This document shows, one piece after another, positions 1 to 8,386 of a stretch of DNA of 64,000 bases. The stretch covers positions 1 to 64,000 of the forward strand of contig QCFE01000001.1 of assembly GCA_003278425.1 (NCBI GenBank), in the 5' to 3' direction. This DNA is from Prochlorococcus sp. AG-363-B11. Its GTDB lineage: Bacteria > Cyanobacteriota > Cyanobacteriia > PCC-6307 > Cyanobiaceae. The notes below the pieces were generated by a model. It worked only from the letters and a program-made list of their open reading frames with translations. It searched no databases and was not told the DNA's origin. The position numbers were made by a program, and so were the translations under genes. Every line of letters begins with the position of its first letter. The first letter of the stretch is position 1.

Positions 1-957
1 ACTCCTTTCAAGGAGTATCAACTTATCAGGAGATAACATAATTATCTCTTTGCATAGTTGACTTCCAATAGAACCACCAGCTCCTGTTACACATACTGTT
101 GAATCTTTAATCCCTGGACCTAAAAGATTATTCTCTGGTGAAACACTATCTCGTCCTAATAAGTCTTCTATTAAAATAGGTTTTAGGTTATCAATTTTGG
201 TTCTCCCAGAAATTATATTTTCCAATGAAGGAACTTGTAGAACCTCTTTATTATAGCCTTGTAGTGAGTTAAATATCTCTTTAAATCTATTAGTAGGGAC
301 TGAAGGAATTGCAATAAGTATTTTTTTTACATTATATAAATTGTCCTTTATTTCATTTGGATTTCTTACAGGTATTCCATTAATTCTAGTGTTCCACAAA
401 TGAGATGAGTCATCAATAAATAGCCTTACTTTATATTTTCCACCTGTATTAATAGCCGATGCTAACAGGAAACCAGCAGACCCAGCTCCATAAATAGCTA
501 CTCCGATTTTATTCCCATCATTTGATATATTCAATTTTTTAAATATATCACTTAAGACTAGTCTAGAAGAGCAAATCATAAAGTTAGTCAAGATCCAAAT
601 CAATAAATAATATCTTAGGTTATAGTTAATATCGTATAATCTTTGAACTAGGAAATAGAGAAAGCAGATAAATGTATTTCGAAAAATAATCTCATACAAA
701 GTAGTACTCTGCATATATCTACTAAGCCCTTTATATTGCCCAGTAAATACATATATTGGTAAAGCTATTAAAATTAACGGTATCAAGTTAGAAAGTGTTT
801 CATCTAATAATTCCAATTTGTAAATAGTATAATTTTCATTAATAATAAATCTAGTCAGCAAAATACTAAATAAAAGTATGATTGTATCTATCGAAGATAA
901 TTGAAACCTTCTAAACCATATAGGCTGTGAAAATAATTTTTTTGAAAATTTTCTCAT
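1..957 (-). CDS. FlaA1/CapD-family nucleotide-sugar 4,6-dehydratase, truncated by window edge
   Basis: The first 319 codons are present and the frame is open to base 1, so the C-terminus lies outside the window. Reading from the ATG at 957, about four hydrophobic membrane segments fall in residues 18-130. A first Rossmann motif (GAGSAG, near residue 155) follows, and an NAD-binding GAGGSIG near residue 292 opens the catalytic dehydratase domain. This layout is that of the long membrane-bound FlaA1/WbpM/PglF-type enzymes, which convert UDP-GlcNAc to a 4-keto-6-deoxy sugar at the cytoplasmic membrane. It follows a sugar aminotransferase with only 40 bases between them, so the two could make a 4-amino-4,6-dideoxy sugar (inference). 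The catalytic residues cannot be checked here. Confidence 0.85.
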   Translation of the reverse strand, partial: MRKFSKKLFSQPIWFRRFQLSSIDTIILLFSILLTRFIINENYTIYKLELLDETLSNLIPLILIALPIYVFTGQYKGLSRYMQSTTLYEIIFRNTFICFLYFLVQRLYDINYNLRYYLLIWILTNFMICSSRLVLSDIFKKLNISNDGNKIGVAIYGAGSAGFLLASAINTGGKYKVRLFIDDSSHLWNTRINGIPVRNPNEIKDNLYNVKKILIAIPSVPTNRFKEIFNSLQGYNKEVLQVPSLENIISGRTKIDNLKPILIEDLLGRDSVSPENNLLGPGIKDSTVCVTGAGGSIGSQLCKEIIMLSPDKLILLERS

Positions 958-997
958 AGTTCTATAAAGTTATTATAAACATAAAGCCGTTATGTTT

Positions 998-2164
998 TCA
1001 TTTACAAGATCTATATATTATAGATCTTATAACATCTGCATATTCAGTCATTTGTTCAAGTGTAATGGTTGGGTGCACTAAAAACATCAAACTGGTTTCT
1101 CCTAATTCTTTTGCCACTTTTAATCTTACCTTTGGAGAAAGATTATTCCTTATAAAAAATTCCTCTAAATAAATTTCACTGCAGCCTCCATGAAAGGCTG
1201 GGTAACCTGCTTGATTTATTTCGTATACAATTTTATCTCTGCTCCATCCATCGGATAATCTTTCTGGGTAAAGATAACAGTAAAATTTATACCAAGCATG
1301 TTCATATTCTTCATCTGGGGTTTCTAACCTCAATAAAGAGAGATCTTTTAGGGTTTCAATCAATATCTTTGAATTTCTTTTTCTAATCTCATGCCAATTA
1401 TTAAGTTTTCTTATTTGACAACGTCCAATTGCACTTTGCAAATTAGAAAGTCTAAAGTTAGACCCTAAGCTCTCATGCAACCATCTAAAGCCTTCAGCAT
1501 GAGATGCCTTATAGACTTTATCCCAGCTTTTCCCATGATCCTTTAAAGACCACATATAATCCCATAATTTCCTACTATCAGTTGAGACCATACCACCTTC
1601 ACCTCCTGTAGAAATAATTTTATCTTGGCAAAAACTCCAGGTAGAAACATGACCAAACCCTCCTACAGACTTATCGTTTATGCTCGCTCCATGGGCTTGA
1701 GAACAATCTTCAACAACTTTTAAATTATATGAATTAGCTAAATTCATTATTTTTTCCATATCTGCAGGCCATCCTGCCAAATGAACAACTGAAATCAATT
1801 TCGTATTTTTTGTTATTAAAGGCTCTATTGTATCTGCAGATATGCATCCAGAACGTTTTTCTACATCTGCAAAGATAGGCTTTGCACCTAATTCTATACC
1901 AGCTGTAGAAGTTGCCAAAAAAGTCCTAGGAGTAGTAATAAATTCATCTCCCTCCGATAGTCCCAATGAGCTATAAGCAGCATTTAATGCCAAGGTTCCA
2001 TTTGCCATTGCAATAGAATAATTAGTACCAATAAATTCGGAGAATTCAGATTCAAAAAGTTTTCCTTCATCACCAGTCCAATAATTTACTTTTCCACTAA
2101 TCAAGCAATTTGATACTTTTTGTATTTCATCGGAATCAAAGAATGGCCAATTAGAAAGTTTCAA
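998..2164 (-). CDS. DegT/DnrJ/EryC1/StrS-family sugar aminotransferase
   Basis: This is a PLP-dependent aminotransferase of the nucleotide-sugar class, 388 residues, the usual family length. The AMANGTLAL stretch near residue 52 and VEDCSQAHG (D153) are the cofactor-binding landmarks. K182 in FCQDK, just before GGEGG, is the expected Schiff-base lysine. The start is a TTG that directly abuts the TAA of the upstream transketolase subunit, so translation is probably coupled. With the FlaA1-like dehydratase after it, this could be the PglE-type step (4-amination of UDP-4-keto-6-deoxy-GlcNAc). It could equally aminate a ketone made by the adjacent transketolase. The substrate cannot be told from sequence alone. 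Confidence 0.88.
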   Translation of the reverse strand: MKLSNWPFFDSDEIQKVSNCLISGKVNYWTGDEGKLFESEFSEFIGTNYSIAMANGTLALNAAYSSLGLSEGDEFITTPRTFLATSTAGIELGAKPIFADVEKRSGCISADTIEPLITKNTKLISVVHLAGWPADMEKIMNLANSYNLKVVEDCSQAHGASINDKSVGGFGHVSTWSFCQDKIISTGGEGGMVSTDSRKLWDYMWSLKDHGKSWDKVYKASHAEGFRWLHESLGSNFRLSNLQSAIGRCQIRKLNNWHEIRKRNSKILIETLKDLSLLRLETPDEEYEHAWYKFYCYLYPERLSDGWSRDKIVYEINQAGYPAFHGGCSEIYLEEFFIRNNLSPKVRLKVAKELGETSLMFLVHPTITLEQMTEYADVIRSIIYRSCK

Positions 2165-3130
2165 TTAAATAAGCGATTTAACTGTTTCGATAATATTTTC
2201 TGTTGTCAATTTATAAGTCTTAAGGAGTTGTTCATAAGTTCCAGAACTTAAGTAAGAAGAAGGTAAAGAGATATACTTATAAGCCTTAGTTCTTAGGTTA
2301 TGTTGTATTAATATTTCTGAAATTATTGAATTCAAACCACCAACACTAGAATGCTCTTCAACTACTAAAACATATTTATAGTTATTGATCAAGTCAGGCA
2401 ATCTATTATCTATTGGCCTTAATGTATGAATATTAACTACAGATACTGAGATATTTTCATTACTCAGTAGATTGGCTGCTTTAAGGCTTACAGAACACAT
2501 AGATCCATATGTAAGAATTAAAACATCTTTACCTTCAGTTAAGATATGATACTTACCTAACTCAAATTGATAGTCTTCATTATGGACTACAGGGCATCCT
2601 GCAACTCCTGTCAACCTAATGTAAGCAGGTCCAGTGTAATTTGATAAAGCCTCTATAACTTTATAGACTTCTACACAATCACATGGATTAACAATAGCTA
2701 TATTAGGCAAAGATCGTATGATTGAAATATCTTCAAGACCAAAATGTGAATTACCTAAGAAACCCATGGATATACCACTACCAATTGCTACTAATTTGAC
2801 ATTGCTTTTCATATAGGAGAGATTCATCCTAACTTGTTCTCCTGCCCTAAGAGACAAGAATGGAGCAAAACTTGAAACAAATACATTGTAAGAACAACTT
2901 GAAAGCCCAGAAGAAAAGCCAATCATATTTTGTTCTGCTATACCAATATTTAAATATCTCTCTGGGTAAGCCTTTTTGAATCTATCTAAACCTGATGAGT
3001 TTCCTAGATCTGCAGATATAGCAAATATTTTATGATTTTCCTCTGCAAATTCTAAAATAGATTGTCCATAAATGGCTCTAGGTCCTAACCTAGACCACTG
3101 TCTTGCTAATGATTTATTTATATTTATCAT
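2165..3130 (-). CDS. Split transketolase, C-terminal subunit (PYR plus C-terminal domains)
   Basis: A 321-residue protein matching the pyrimidine-binding and C-terminal domains of transketolase/DXS-type enzymes. The NIGIAEQNM motif near residue 61 carries the thiamine-diphosphate-activating glutamate (E66). The C-terminal domain (about 190-321) has the usual transketolase-C fold pattern (SVVNIHTLRPID). It overlaps the N-terminal subunit gene by four bases (ATGA), so the pair is almost certainly translated together and forms one heteromeric enzyme. Split transketolases of this kind occur in archaea and in specialised pathways rather than in the cyanobacterial Calvin cycle, which uses a full-length single-chain enzyme. 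A dedicated role in polysaccharide precursor synthesis is inferred from its neighbours. Confidence 0.9.
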   Translation of the reverse strand: MININKSLARQWSRLGPRAIYGQSILEFAEENHKIFAISADLGNSSGLDRFKKAYPERYLNIGIAEQNMIGFSSGLSSCSYNVFVSSFAPFLSLRAGEQVRMNLSYMKSNVKLVAIGSGISMGFLGNSHFGLEDISIIRSLPNIAIVNPCDCVEVYKVIEALSNYTGPAYIRLTGVAGCPVVHNEDYQFELGKYHILTEGKDVLILTYGSMCSVSLKAANLLSNENISVSVVNIHTLRPIDNRLPDLINNYKYVLVVEEHSSVGGLNSIISEILIQHNLRTKAYKYISLPSSYLSSGTYEQLLKTYKLTTENIIETVKSLI

Positions 3131-3951
3131 GGTTCTAAGGCCTTTATGGCTTCTTGATAAAGGACTTCAGTAAGTCTCCCATGATGCCATGCATTATTAT
3201 TCTCCATAAAATCTACACCTTTGCCCTTTATAGTAGAAGCTAAAATTAATTTAGGCTTGTCTAGAGTCAAAGAGAAGGCTCGATGAATCTCATTGAAATC
3301 ATGTCCATCAATTTTTATTACCTCCCAACCAAAAGCCTTCCACCTATTTTCCAAATCAACGCAATTTATAATTTCATTTGTAGGACCATCACTTTGAAAG
3401 CGATTGTTATCAATAATACATGTAATATTAGTTAAATTTAAAGCTGAGCCAGACATTGCAGCCTCCCAAACAGATCCTTCATTACACTCTCCATCACCTA
3501 GTAATACATAAACTTTTGATTTAACATTTAAACTCTTTAAACCTAAAGATATTCCTAATCCATAGGAAAGTCCGTGGCCTAAGCTTCCATTAGAAGATTC
3601 AATAGCGTTATCAAGATTTCGAATTGGATGGGATATCAATTCACTACCCTCGGTCTTATAAGTAGAAAGTAGTTCATCTGAGATAAAACCATATTTATTC
3701 AAAACTGGGTAAAAACCCAGGACACCATGCCCTTTAGATAAAATAAATCTATCTCTATCAAAAGAGTTTTTATTTTTTATATTTAAATTGAGCTTTAATC
3801 CATATAGATAACACATTATTTCAACCATTGACATGCCTCCACCAATATGTTGACCACCTCCAGATTTAAATGAGAGTTCTAAAATTTTATTTCTAACTTG
3901 ATAGGCTTCATCTGAAAGCCTTTTCAATACGTGATTTGGTAATTCATTCAT
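3127..3951 (-). CDS. Split transketolase, N-terminal (thiamine diphosphate-binding) subunit
   Basis: A 274-residue protein when started at the ATG at 3951, which has a strong GGAGG ribosome-binding site just upstream and lies one base after the SDR stop. A longer reading from 4005 would overlap the SDR gene and lacks that support. Family landmarks are SKGHG (active-site histidine region) and the ThDP/Mg motif, GDGECNEG followed later by IIDNN. It must pair with the C-terminal subunit, whose gene overlaps by four bases. The reaction class is transfer of a two-carbon ketol unit from a ketose to an aldehyde. The aldehyde acceptor could be the product of the LuxC-like reductase encoded upstream (inference). 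Confidence 0.9.
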   Translation of the reverse strand: MNELPNHVLKRLSDEAYQVRNKILELSFKSGGGQHIGGGMSMVEIMCYLYGLKLNLNIKNKNSFDRDRFILSKGHGVLGFYPVLNKYGFISDELLSTYKTEGSELISHPIRNLDNAIESSNGSLGHGLSYGLGISLGLKSLNVKSKVYVLLGDGECNEGSVWEAAMSGSALNLTNITCIIDNNRFQSDGPTNEIINCVDLENRWKAFGWEVIKIDGHDFNEIHRAFSLTLDKPKLILASTIKGKGVDFMENNNAWHHGRLTEVLYQEAIKALEP

Positions 3952-3952
3952 A

Positions 3953-4687
3953 TCATAGACCTCCGTCAACTTGTAATACTTGTCCTGTGATATGCGAAGC
4001 TTCATTAGAGCATAAAAATAATATTACTGAAGAAATCTGTAATGGATCTGCAATCATTTTAAGAGAACTTTGTGACACTTGCTGTTCTATTGCATTTGGA
4101 TCCATTTTATCAAGCATATCTGTCTTTGTAACTCCTGGTGCAACAGCATTTACCCTAATTCCTGAGTCACCTAATTCTCTAGCTAGAACTTTTGTTGCAA
4201 AGTTTAAGGCTGCTTTTGATGACCCATAAACTAATGTGCCTGGATCATATCTAAAAGAAGAACTAGAAGATATATTGCATATTACTCCAGATTTGTTCCT
4301 TGACATTAATCTTGCAACTAATTGACTTAAATATAAAAGTGAAAAATAGTTTATATCAAATATATTCTTTAAATCATCAACCTTTGTCATTGAAAACAAA
4401 GAGCCATGAGGTGCGCCCACGCAATTAATAAGGATATCTATTCTAGAAGACTCTCTCCAAATAGATTGAATTGCATTCTTAGCCTCTTGGTAATCGGTAA
4501 CATCAAATTGATATATATACAAACTACTATTAGGATTAGACTTAGCTTTAGAAAGCTCTACAAGGTATTTTGATTCTCTCTTTGAACAAGCACAAACAGT
4601 ATTTCCCATTTTGAGAAGTTCCTTAACTACTGTTAAACCTATGCCTCGTCCAGCACCGGTAACAACGCATACTTTGTTTTCAATCAT
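3953..4687 (-). CDS. Short-chain dehydrogenase/reductase (FabG-like)
   Basis: A classical SDR of 244 residues. The cofactor motif TGAGRGIG is at residues 10-17, the catalytic serine is in the NISSSSS run (about 141), and the active-site pair Y154/K158 is in YGSSK. The C-terminal ITGQVLQVDGG stretch is typical of FabG-like reductases. It reduces a ketone or oxidises a secondary alcohol with NAD(P). Lying between the GMC oxidoreductase pair and the split transketolase, it may act on an acyl-ACP intermediate or on an alpha-hydroxyketone made by the transketolase. It is four bases downstream of the small-protein gene and one base upstream of the transketolase N-subunit start. Confidence 0.9.
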   Translation of the reverse strand: MIENKVCVVTGAGRGIGLTVVKELLKMGNTVCACSKRESKYLVELSKAKSNPNSSLYIYQFDVTDYQEAKNAIQSIWRESSRIDILINCVGAPHGSLFSMTKVDDLKNIFDINYFSLLYLSQLVARLMSRNKSGVICNISSSSSFRYDPGTLVYGSSKAALNFATKVLARELGDSGIRVNAVAPGVTKTDMLDKMDPNAIEQQVSQSSLKMIADPLQISSVILFLCSNEASHITGQVLQVDGGL

Positions 4688-4691
4688 TTAA

Positions 4692-5108
4692 TTAGAAAGT
4701 TCTTGGATGGAAATTATTATTTTTGCTAGTAACTTCCTCGATAACCATCCTAATCTCATGTTCATTTATTGGTATGGGCAACGAAGATAATACCACTGGA
4801 TGTGAAAAGTAAGAATAAATTATTAATTCTCTTATTTCAGTGATAAATTTATGAAAATCTTCCTTAGAAAAACTCTCAACTGCAAATCCTTCGATTTGAT
4901 CGAAAGAATTGTATGGCTTTTTCTTATTATTTAATACTACCATATTCAAAAAATTAATATATCTTTTTTCAAATTTATTTAGTCTATCTCTACACAATTT
5001 ACTTGATGAAGTCGAAATATAGTAACAAGCTTTTTCTTTTAGATAATCGGAAGGAGGGATAGAAAGATCTACAATTATCTTCAAACCATCAGAAATGCTA
5101 TTTCCCAT
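4692..5108 (-). CDS. Small unrecognised protein coupled to the GMC oxidoreductase (possible accessory subunit)
   Basis: A 138-residue protein from the ATG at 5108, which overlaps the end of the GMC oxidoreductase gene by 11 bases; a start four codons earlier is possible. I recognise no domain. There is no clear signal peptide or membrane helix. The composition is mixed and charged, with a helix-rich look (SKEDFHKFITEIRELIIYSY). Some FAD-dependent GMC sugar dehydrogenases work with a small partner subunit encoded next to them (gluconate 2-dehydrogenase subunit 3 type). Size, position and overlap suggest such a role, but this is inference and not supported by a motif I can point to. Confidence 0.6.
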   Translation of the reverse strand: MGNSISDGLKIIVDLSIPPSDYLKEKACYYISTSSSKLCRDRLNKFEKRYINFLNMVVLNNKKKPYNSFDQIEGFAVESFSKEDFHKFITEIRELIIYSYFSHPVVLSSLPIPINEHEIRMVIEEVTSKNNNFHPRTF

Positions 5109-6714
5109 TAATATTCTCAAATAAATAGCTATACCTCTTCAATATATTATCAGAAATATATAAGGAGAGCGCATGGATAGTAGAAGCTGGGTTTACACCA
5201 GAAGATGAAGGAAATATAGATGAATCAACTATGAACAAATTTTCAATATCATGACACTTGCCAAATTTATTTACAATCGAATCTTTTGGGTCCTCACCCA
5301 TTTTACAAGTGCCCATAATATGCCATCCAGTTGATCTAACCGGTCCAAATGCAAATGTTTTGTAAGCACCAGCTTCCTTCAAAAGCCTTCTTCCGCTAGT
5401 TAAACCATGAGATAACATCCGTTTTGAATTGTGAGAAAGTTGATAATTTATTGAAATGCCAGGTTGGTTAAATTTATTCTTTTTAGACCAATCTAATTCA
5501 ATTTTATTTGAAGCTTCAGGAAAATCCTCGGTTATTATTGTCATATGAGCCGTATGATTATAAATAGAAAGAAAGTCATCTATAAAAGTTTTACTGCCAA
5601 GTTTAAGTTTCTTTCGTGCAATTAAGCTTAAAGAAGATTCTACAGGAAGTGGTCCTCTAAGAACCTGAAATGTATAACCTCGTTTAAAATCATGTTCGGC
5701 TCTTGTTTCATAAAATTCCTGAGATAATAAACAACAACCCTGAGGTCCAATATTTGAATAAAGATTATCTTTAAAATAGCCTTCAACATATCCAAGAGGA
5801 TGAAGCATAAGGTTTTTACCAAGTAATCCAGATGAATTCGCTAGACCATTACTATATAAATCATTACTAGAATTAAGCAGTAAACGAGGTGTACCAATTC
5901 CACTAGCTGCAAGTATGTAGACTCTAGAGATTGCCGATTGAGAAGAACCATTCGCATCAATAAAATGTACCTTCTTTATTTTGTTTAATCCACTTTCTAA
6001 TTTAATAACAATACAGTTAGTTTTCAATATTAAGCCTTTCTTAATAGCTTTTGGAAGATATGTATGATTACTTGAACCTTTAGATCCTGAAAAATCACCT
6101 ATATTAGAGGGTCTAGAATAATTATCTGAAGGCCTACCATCATAAGGAACAGTAGCAATAGCACTATAAGCTGGCCACCAATGCCATCCTAATGATTCAA
6201 AGGCTCCTGCAATTTTTTTACCCATAGGAGCTAATGGGACAGGAGGTAATAAATTTTTAATATCTTTATAAAAAGGATCACCCTCAACACCAGCAACACC
6301 TGTTAATTCTTGATCAAGTTCATAATATTTTTTCAGGTCAGAATATGAGATAGGCCAATCAGCGCCTACACCATCTAATGAATATGTAGAAAAATCCGAC
6401 TCATGGAACCTTGGGTATTGAGCAGAGTATAAAACTGTTGAGCCTCCCACGCCATTAAAATTGGCTATATTTATTGGCGAATTAGAAGAGTCTATATTAT
6501 ATTCAAAATCATTCTTTCTTACATTAGGGTCATAACTTAAGGATGAATATCTCTGCAACTCTCCTCCTTCTTCTATAGAAATAAAATCCTCTTTATTCAA
6601 AAAATCTCCCTGTTCAAAGCATGCAACTTTAAGTCCAGAGTTAACTAAATGCCAAGCACTCGCTAATCCTGATGCACCCCCACCAATAATTATTACATCA
6701 TATTTTTCTGTCAT
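5098..6714 (-). CDS. GMC-family FAD-dependent oxidoreductase
   Basis: A full-length GMC oxidoreductase of 538 residues. The N-terminal dinucleotide motif is IIIGGGASG (about 9-17). The C-terminal catalytic region has H465 in GWHIMGTCKMG and N508 in SSGVNPAS, the usual histidine/asparagine pair. The family oxidises primary or secondary alcohols of sugars, polyols or lipids using FAD. No signal peptide is visible, so it is probably cytoplasmic or peripheral. It overlaps the FabZ-like gene upstream by four bases (ATGA) and the small-protein gene downstream by 11, so it belongs to the same unit as the ACP/LuxCE genes. The substrate is unknown; an acyl or sugar alcohol intermediate of the cassette is likely. 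Confidence 0.92.
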   Translation of the reverse strand: MTEKYDVIIIGGGASGLASAWHLVNSGLKVACFEQGDFLNKEDFISIEEGGELQRYSSLSYDPNVRKNDFEYNIDSSNSPINIANFNGVGGSTVLYSAQYPRFHESDFSTYSLDGVGADWPISYSDLKKYYELDQELTGVAGVEGDPFYKDIKNLLPPVPLAPMGKKIAGAFESLGWHWWPAYSAIATVPYDGRPSDNYSRPSNIGDFSGSKGSSNHTYLPKAIKKGLILKTNCIVIKLESGLNKIKKVHFIDANGSSQSAISRVYILAASGIGTPRLLLNSSNDLYSNGLANSSGLLGKNLMLHPLGYVEGYFKDNLYSNIGPQGCCLLSQEFYETRAEHDFKRGYTFQVLRGPLPVESSLSLIARKKLKLGSKTFIDDFLSIYNHTAHMTIITEDFPEASNKIELDWSKKNKFNQPGISINYQLSHNSKRMLSHGLTSGRRLLKEAGAYKTFAFGPVRSTGWHIMGTCKMGEDPKDSIVNKFGKCHDIENLFIVDSSIFPSSSGVNPASTIHALSLYISDNILKRYSYLFENINGK

Positions 6715-7172
6715 TTTGGAAGATACTGTGTGAATATATCCGGAATAGTTATCAACATATTAGCTGATGATACTATTACATTATCAACTTTGCAGATTGC
6801 ATTTCCTCTGGCAATTCCTCTTTTCCATGAGGTTAATTCTGCTCTAATATCTAATCTGTCACCAGGCACAACTTCTTTCATAAACTTAACTTTATGCTCT
6901 AATGCATGGGTAACTTTGCCTTCAAGGCCATCTAAGGTGGTAATTGCAACCGTAAGCATTTGTGCCATTGATTCAAGTTGAAGGGCCCCTGGCATATTTG
7001 GATGGCCTTCAAAATGCTTAGGGAAAAACCATTCATTGTTTGTAAGGTTTTTATATCCTTCTGCATATTCTCCAGGAACAACGCTGACTACACGATCAAT
7101 CATTAAAAAAGGATATCTATTAGGCTGATATCTCTGAAGCTCAATTGAACTTAAAGAAAACTCATCAGTCAT
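6711..7172 (-). CDS. FabZ-like hotdog-fold 3-hydroxyacyl-ACP dehydratase
   Basis: A 153-residue single hotdog domain, slightly longer than FabZ. RYPFLMIDRV near residue 19 and KHFEGHPNMPG near 52 align with FabZ. The catalytic pair is present as H53 and E67 (LES). The conserved histidine that normally precedes RYPF in FabZ is asparagine (N18); it is not the catalytic one. The expected reaction is dehydration of a 3-hydroxyacyl thioester on ACP, or a related thioester reaction. This is a second, cluster-specific hotdog protein next to a dedicated ACP, LuxC and LuxE, so it probably acts on the cluster's acyl carrier and not in general fatty-acid synthesis. Confidence 0.85.
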   Translation of the reverse strand: MTDEFSLSSIELQRYQPNRYPFLMIDRVVSVVPGEYAEGYKNLTNNEWFFPKHFEGHPNMPGALQLESMAQMLTVAITTLDGLEGKVTHALEHKVKFMKEVVPGDRLDIRAELTSWKRGIARGNAICKVDNVIVSSANMLITIPDIFTQYLPK

Positions 7173-7174
7173 AG

Positions 7175-8386
7175 CTAGTAAATTTGAACTTGTCTAGATA
7201 ATGATGAAACAATATCATGACCATCCCAAAAAAGATGCATATTCAATGCATCGCCTGATTTGACTAGCCTATCAGTACCTAATGGACCAACTAATTGAAT
7301 AAGTTTAGAGTTAAGAGATTCTTCATATGGGATATTAACCAAGGTCTGATTATTATCAGGCAATAAGCTGTGTAGTTCTTCCAATGATTCTATACAAATT
7401 AATAGTAAACAAGCATTATCTGGACGATATTTAAGAACTTTTGAGCTTGGTTTAGATTTAGATGTTGCAACAAATAGATGTCTACCTTTAAAAAACTTCT
7501 CCAAGTCCAAGGGATCTTGAAACAAGAAATCTATCGCTGACTTATAATTATCAAGGCAAGAAATTTGATTATTATGCTTGTCTCCAATAGTATTATCAAC
7601 TTTCTCAAGAAATTTATTAATTTCGAATAGATCTATATCTAAGTCATCAGACTTTAAAAGAAAAATAATAAATGGGGAAGAGCATGCTCTTTGAGAAAAA
7701 GTAGCAATATCTCTTGCAAAACCTTCTATAAGGTTAATATATTTATCTTTATCCAGATGAACTAATTTAGAAGGTGATATAAGTGCACATGAAGTTCTAT
7801 TTGGGAAACATAGATCAACACAAGCTGGAGAGGTTTGATAATTCTTAAAGAGGTTAATAGTATCATCGCCTCCCCAAAGAAGCCTAGAAGAAGCACTTAT
7901 AGATAATTCTTTATTAATACTTTCAGAATGAATATAACTAATGATAGAAATATAATTTTTTATATGAGTAAATTCCTTTAAATCAAGAATTTTGTTGATC
8001 TCCTTAAGAATAGAAGTTAAAGTTTCCTTGGTTTTAGAGGAAACTCTTATAACTGAAGGGGTACCTGATAATAATCCAAAAGCTAATGAAAAGAGTGCGT
8101 TTGCTGGAACATTACTAGGTGTTATATGCAAGCTTCCTCCTCTTCCAAAGCGCCTATGTAGATTTTTATATTCATTCTTAACTGCTTTAAGGTTAGCTGA
8201 GCGAATCCAAAAGAAAAAACCTGCAAATTCCCGTAAAGATGGATCTTGCTTATACTTAACAAGTATTTTGCTAGATAATACTGAAAAGAATTCAAGAACA
8301 GTTGGATCAAACACCTTAAAAGGTCGTGTCTTAATTGTACTTAAGGGTTCAGATCCTATTAATACCTCTATGTTCTCCATATTCAT
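7175..8386 (-). CDS. LuxC-like acyl-thioester reductase (aldehyde-forming)
   Basis: A 403-residue protein of the LuxC branch of the aldehyde dehydrogenase superfamily. Landmarks are HITPSNVPANALFS (near 88), GGDDTI (172-177) and the nucleophile C235 in FSQRACSSP, matching the acyl-accepting cysteine of LuxC. LuxC reduces an acyl group, passed from LuxE or as acyl-CoA, to the free aldehyde with NADPH. It overlaps the luxE-like gene by four bases (ATGA), so the two subunits are probably made together. There is no luciferase gene nearby, so bioluminescence is not its role here; the aldehyde is more likely an intermediate for the downstream transketolase and oxidoreductases. Confidence 0.88.
   Translation of the reverse strand: MNMENIEVLIGSEPLSTIKTRPFKVFDPTVLEFFSVLSSKILVKYKQDPSLREFAGFFFWIRSANLKAVKNEYKNLHRRFGRGGSLHITPSNVPANALFSLAFGLLSGTPSVIRVSSKTKETLTSILKEINKILDLKEFTHIKNYISIISYIHSESINKELSISASSRLLWGGDDTINLFKNYQTSPACVDLCFPNRTSCALISPSKLVHLDKDKYINLIEGFARDIATFSQRACSSPFIIFLLKSDDLDIDLFEINKFLEKVDNTIGDKHNNQISCLDNYKSAIDFLFQDPLDLEKFFKGRHLFVATSKSKPSSKVLKYRPDNACLLLICIESLEELHSLLPDNNQTLVNIPYEESLNSKLIQLVGPLGTDRLVKSGDALNMHLFWDGHDIVSSLSRQVQIY

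Noticed and set aside
2165-3951. Transketolase pair as the Calvin-cycle enzyme or a broken tkt gene
   Set aside because: Both subunits are complete for a known split form, overlap by ATGA and keep all cofactor motifs, so no frameshift is needed.
3936-4229. Plus-strand frame opposite the SDR gene (and the many similar frames elsewhere)
   Set aside because: It is an antisense shadow of a well-supported gene, with no family match or start signals; all such frames were left out.
6711-7172. FabZ-like protein as catalytically dead because N18 replaces the His before RYPF
   Set aside because: The true catalytic pair of FabZ is the His in the GHF-type motif and the Glu in LE; both are present (H53, E67).
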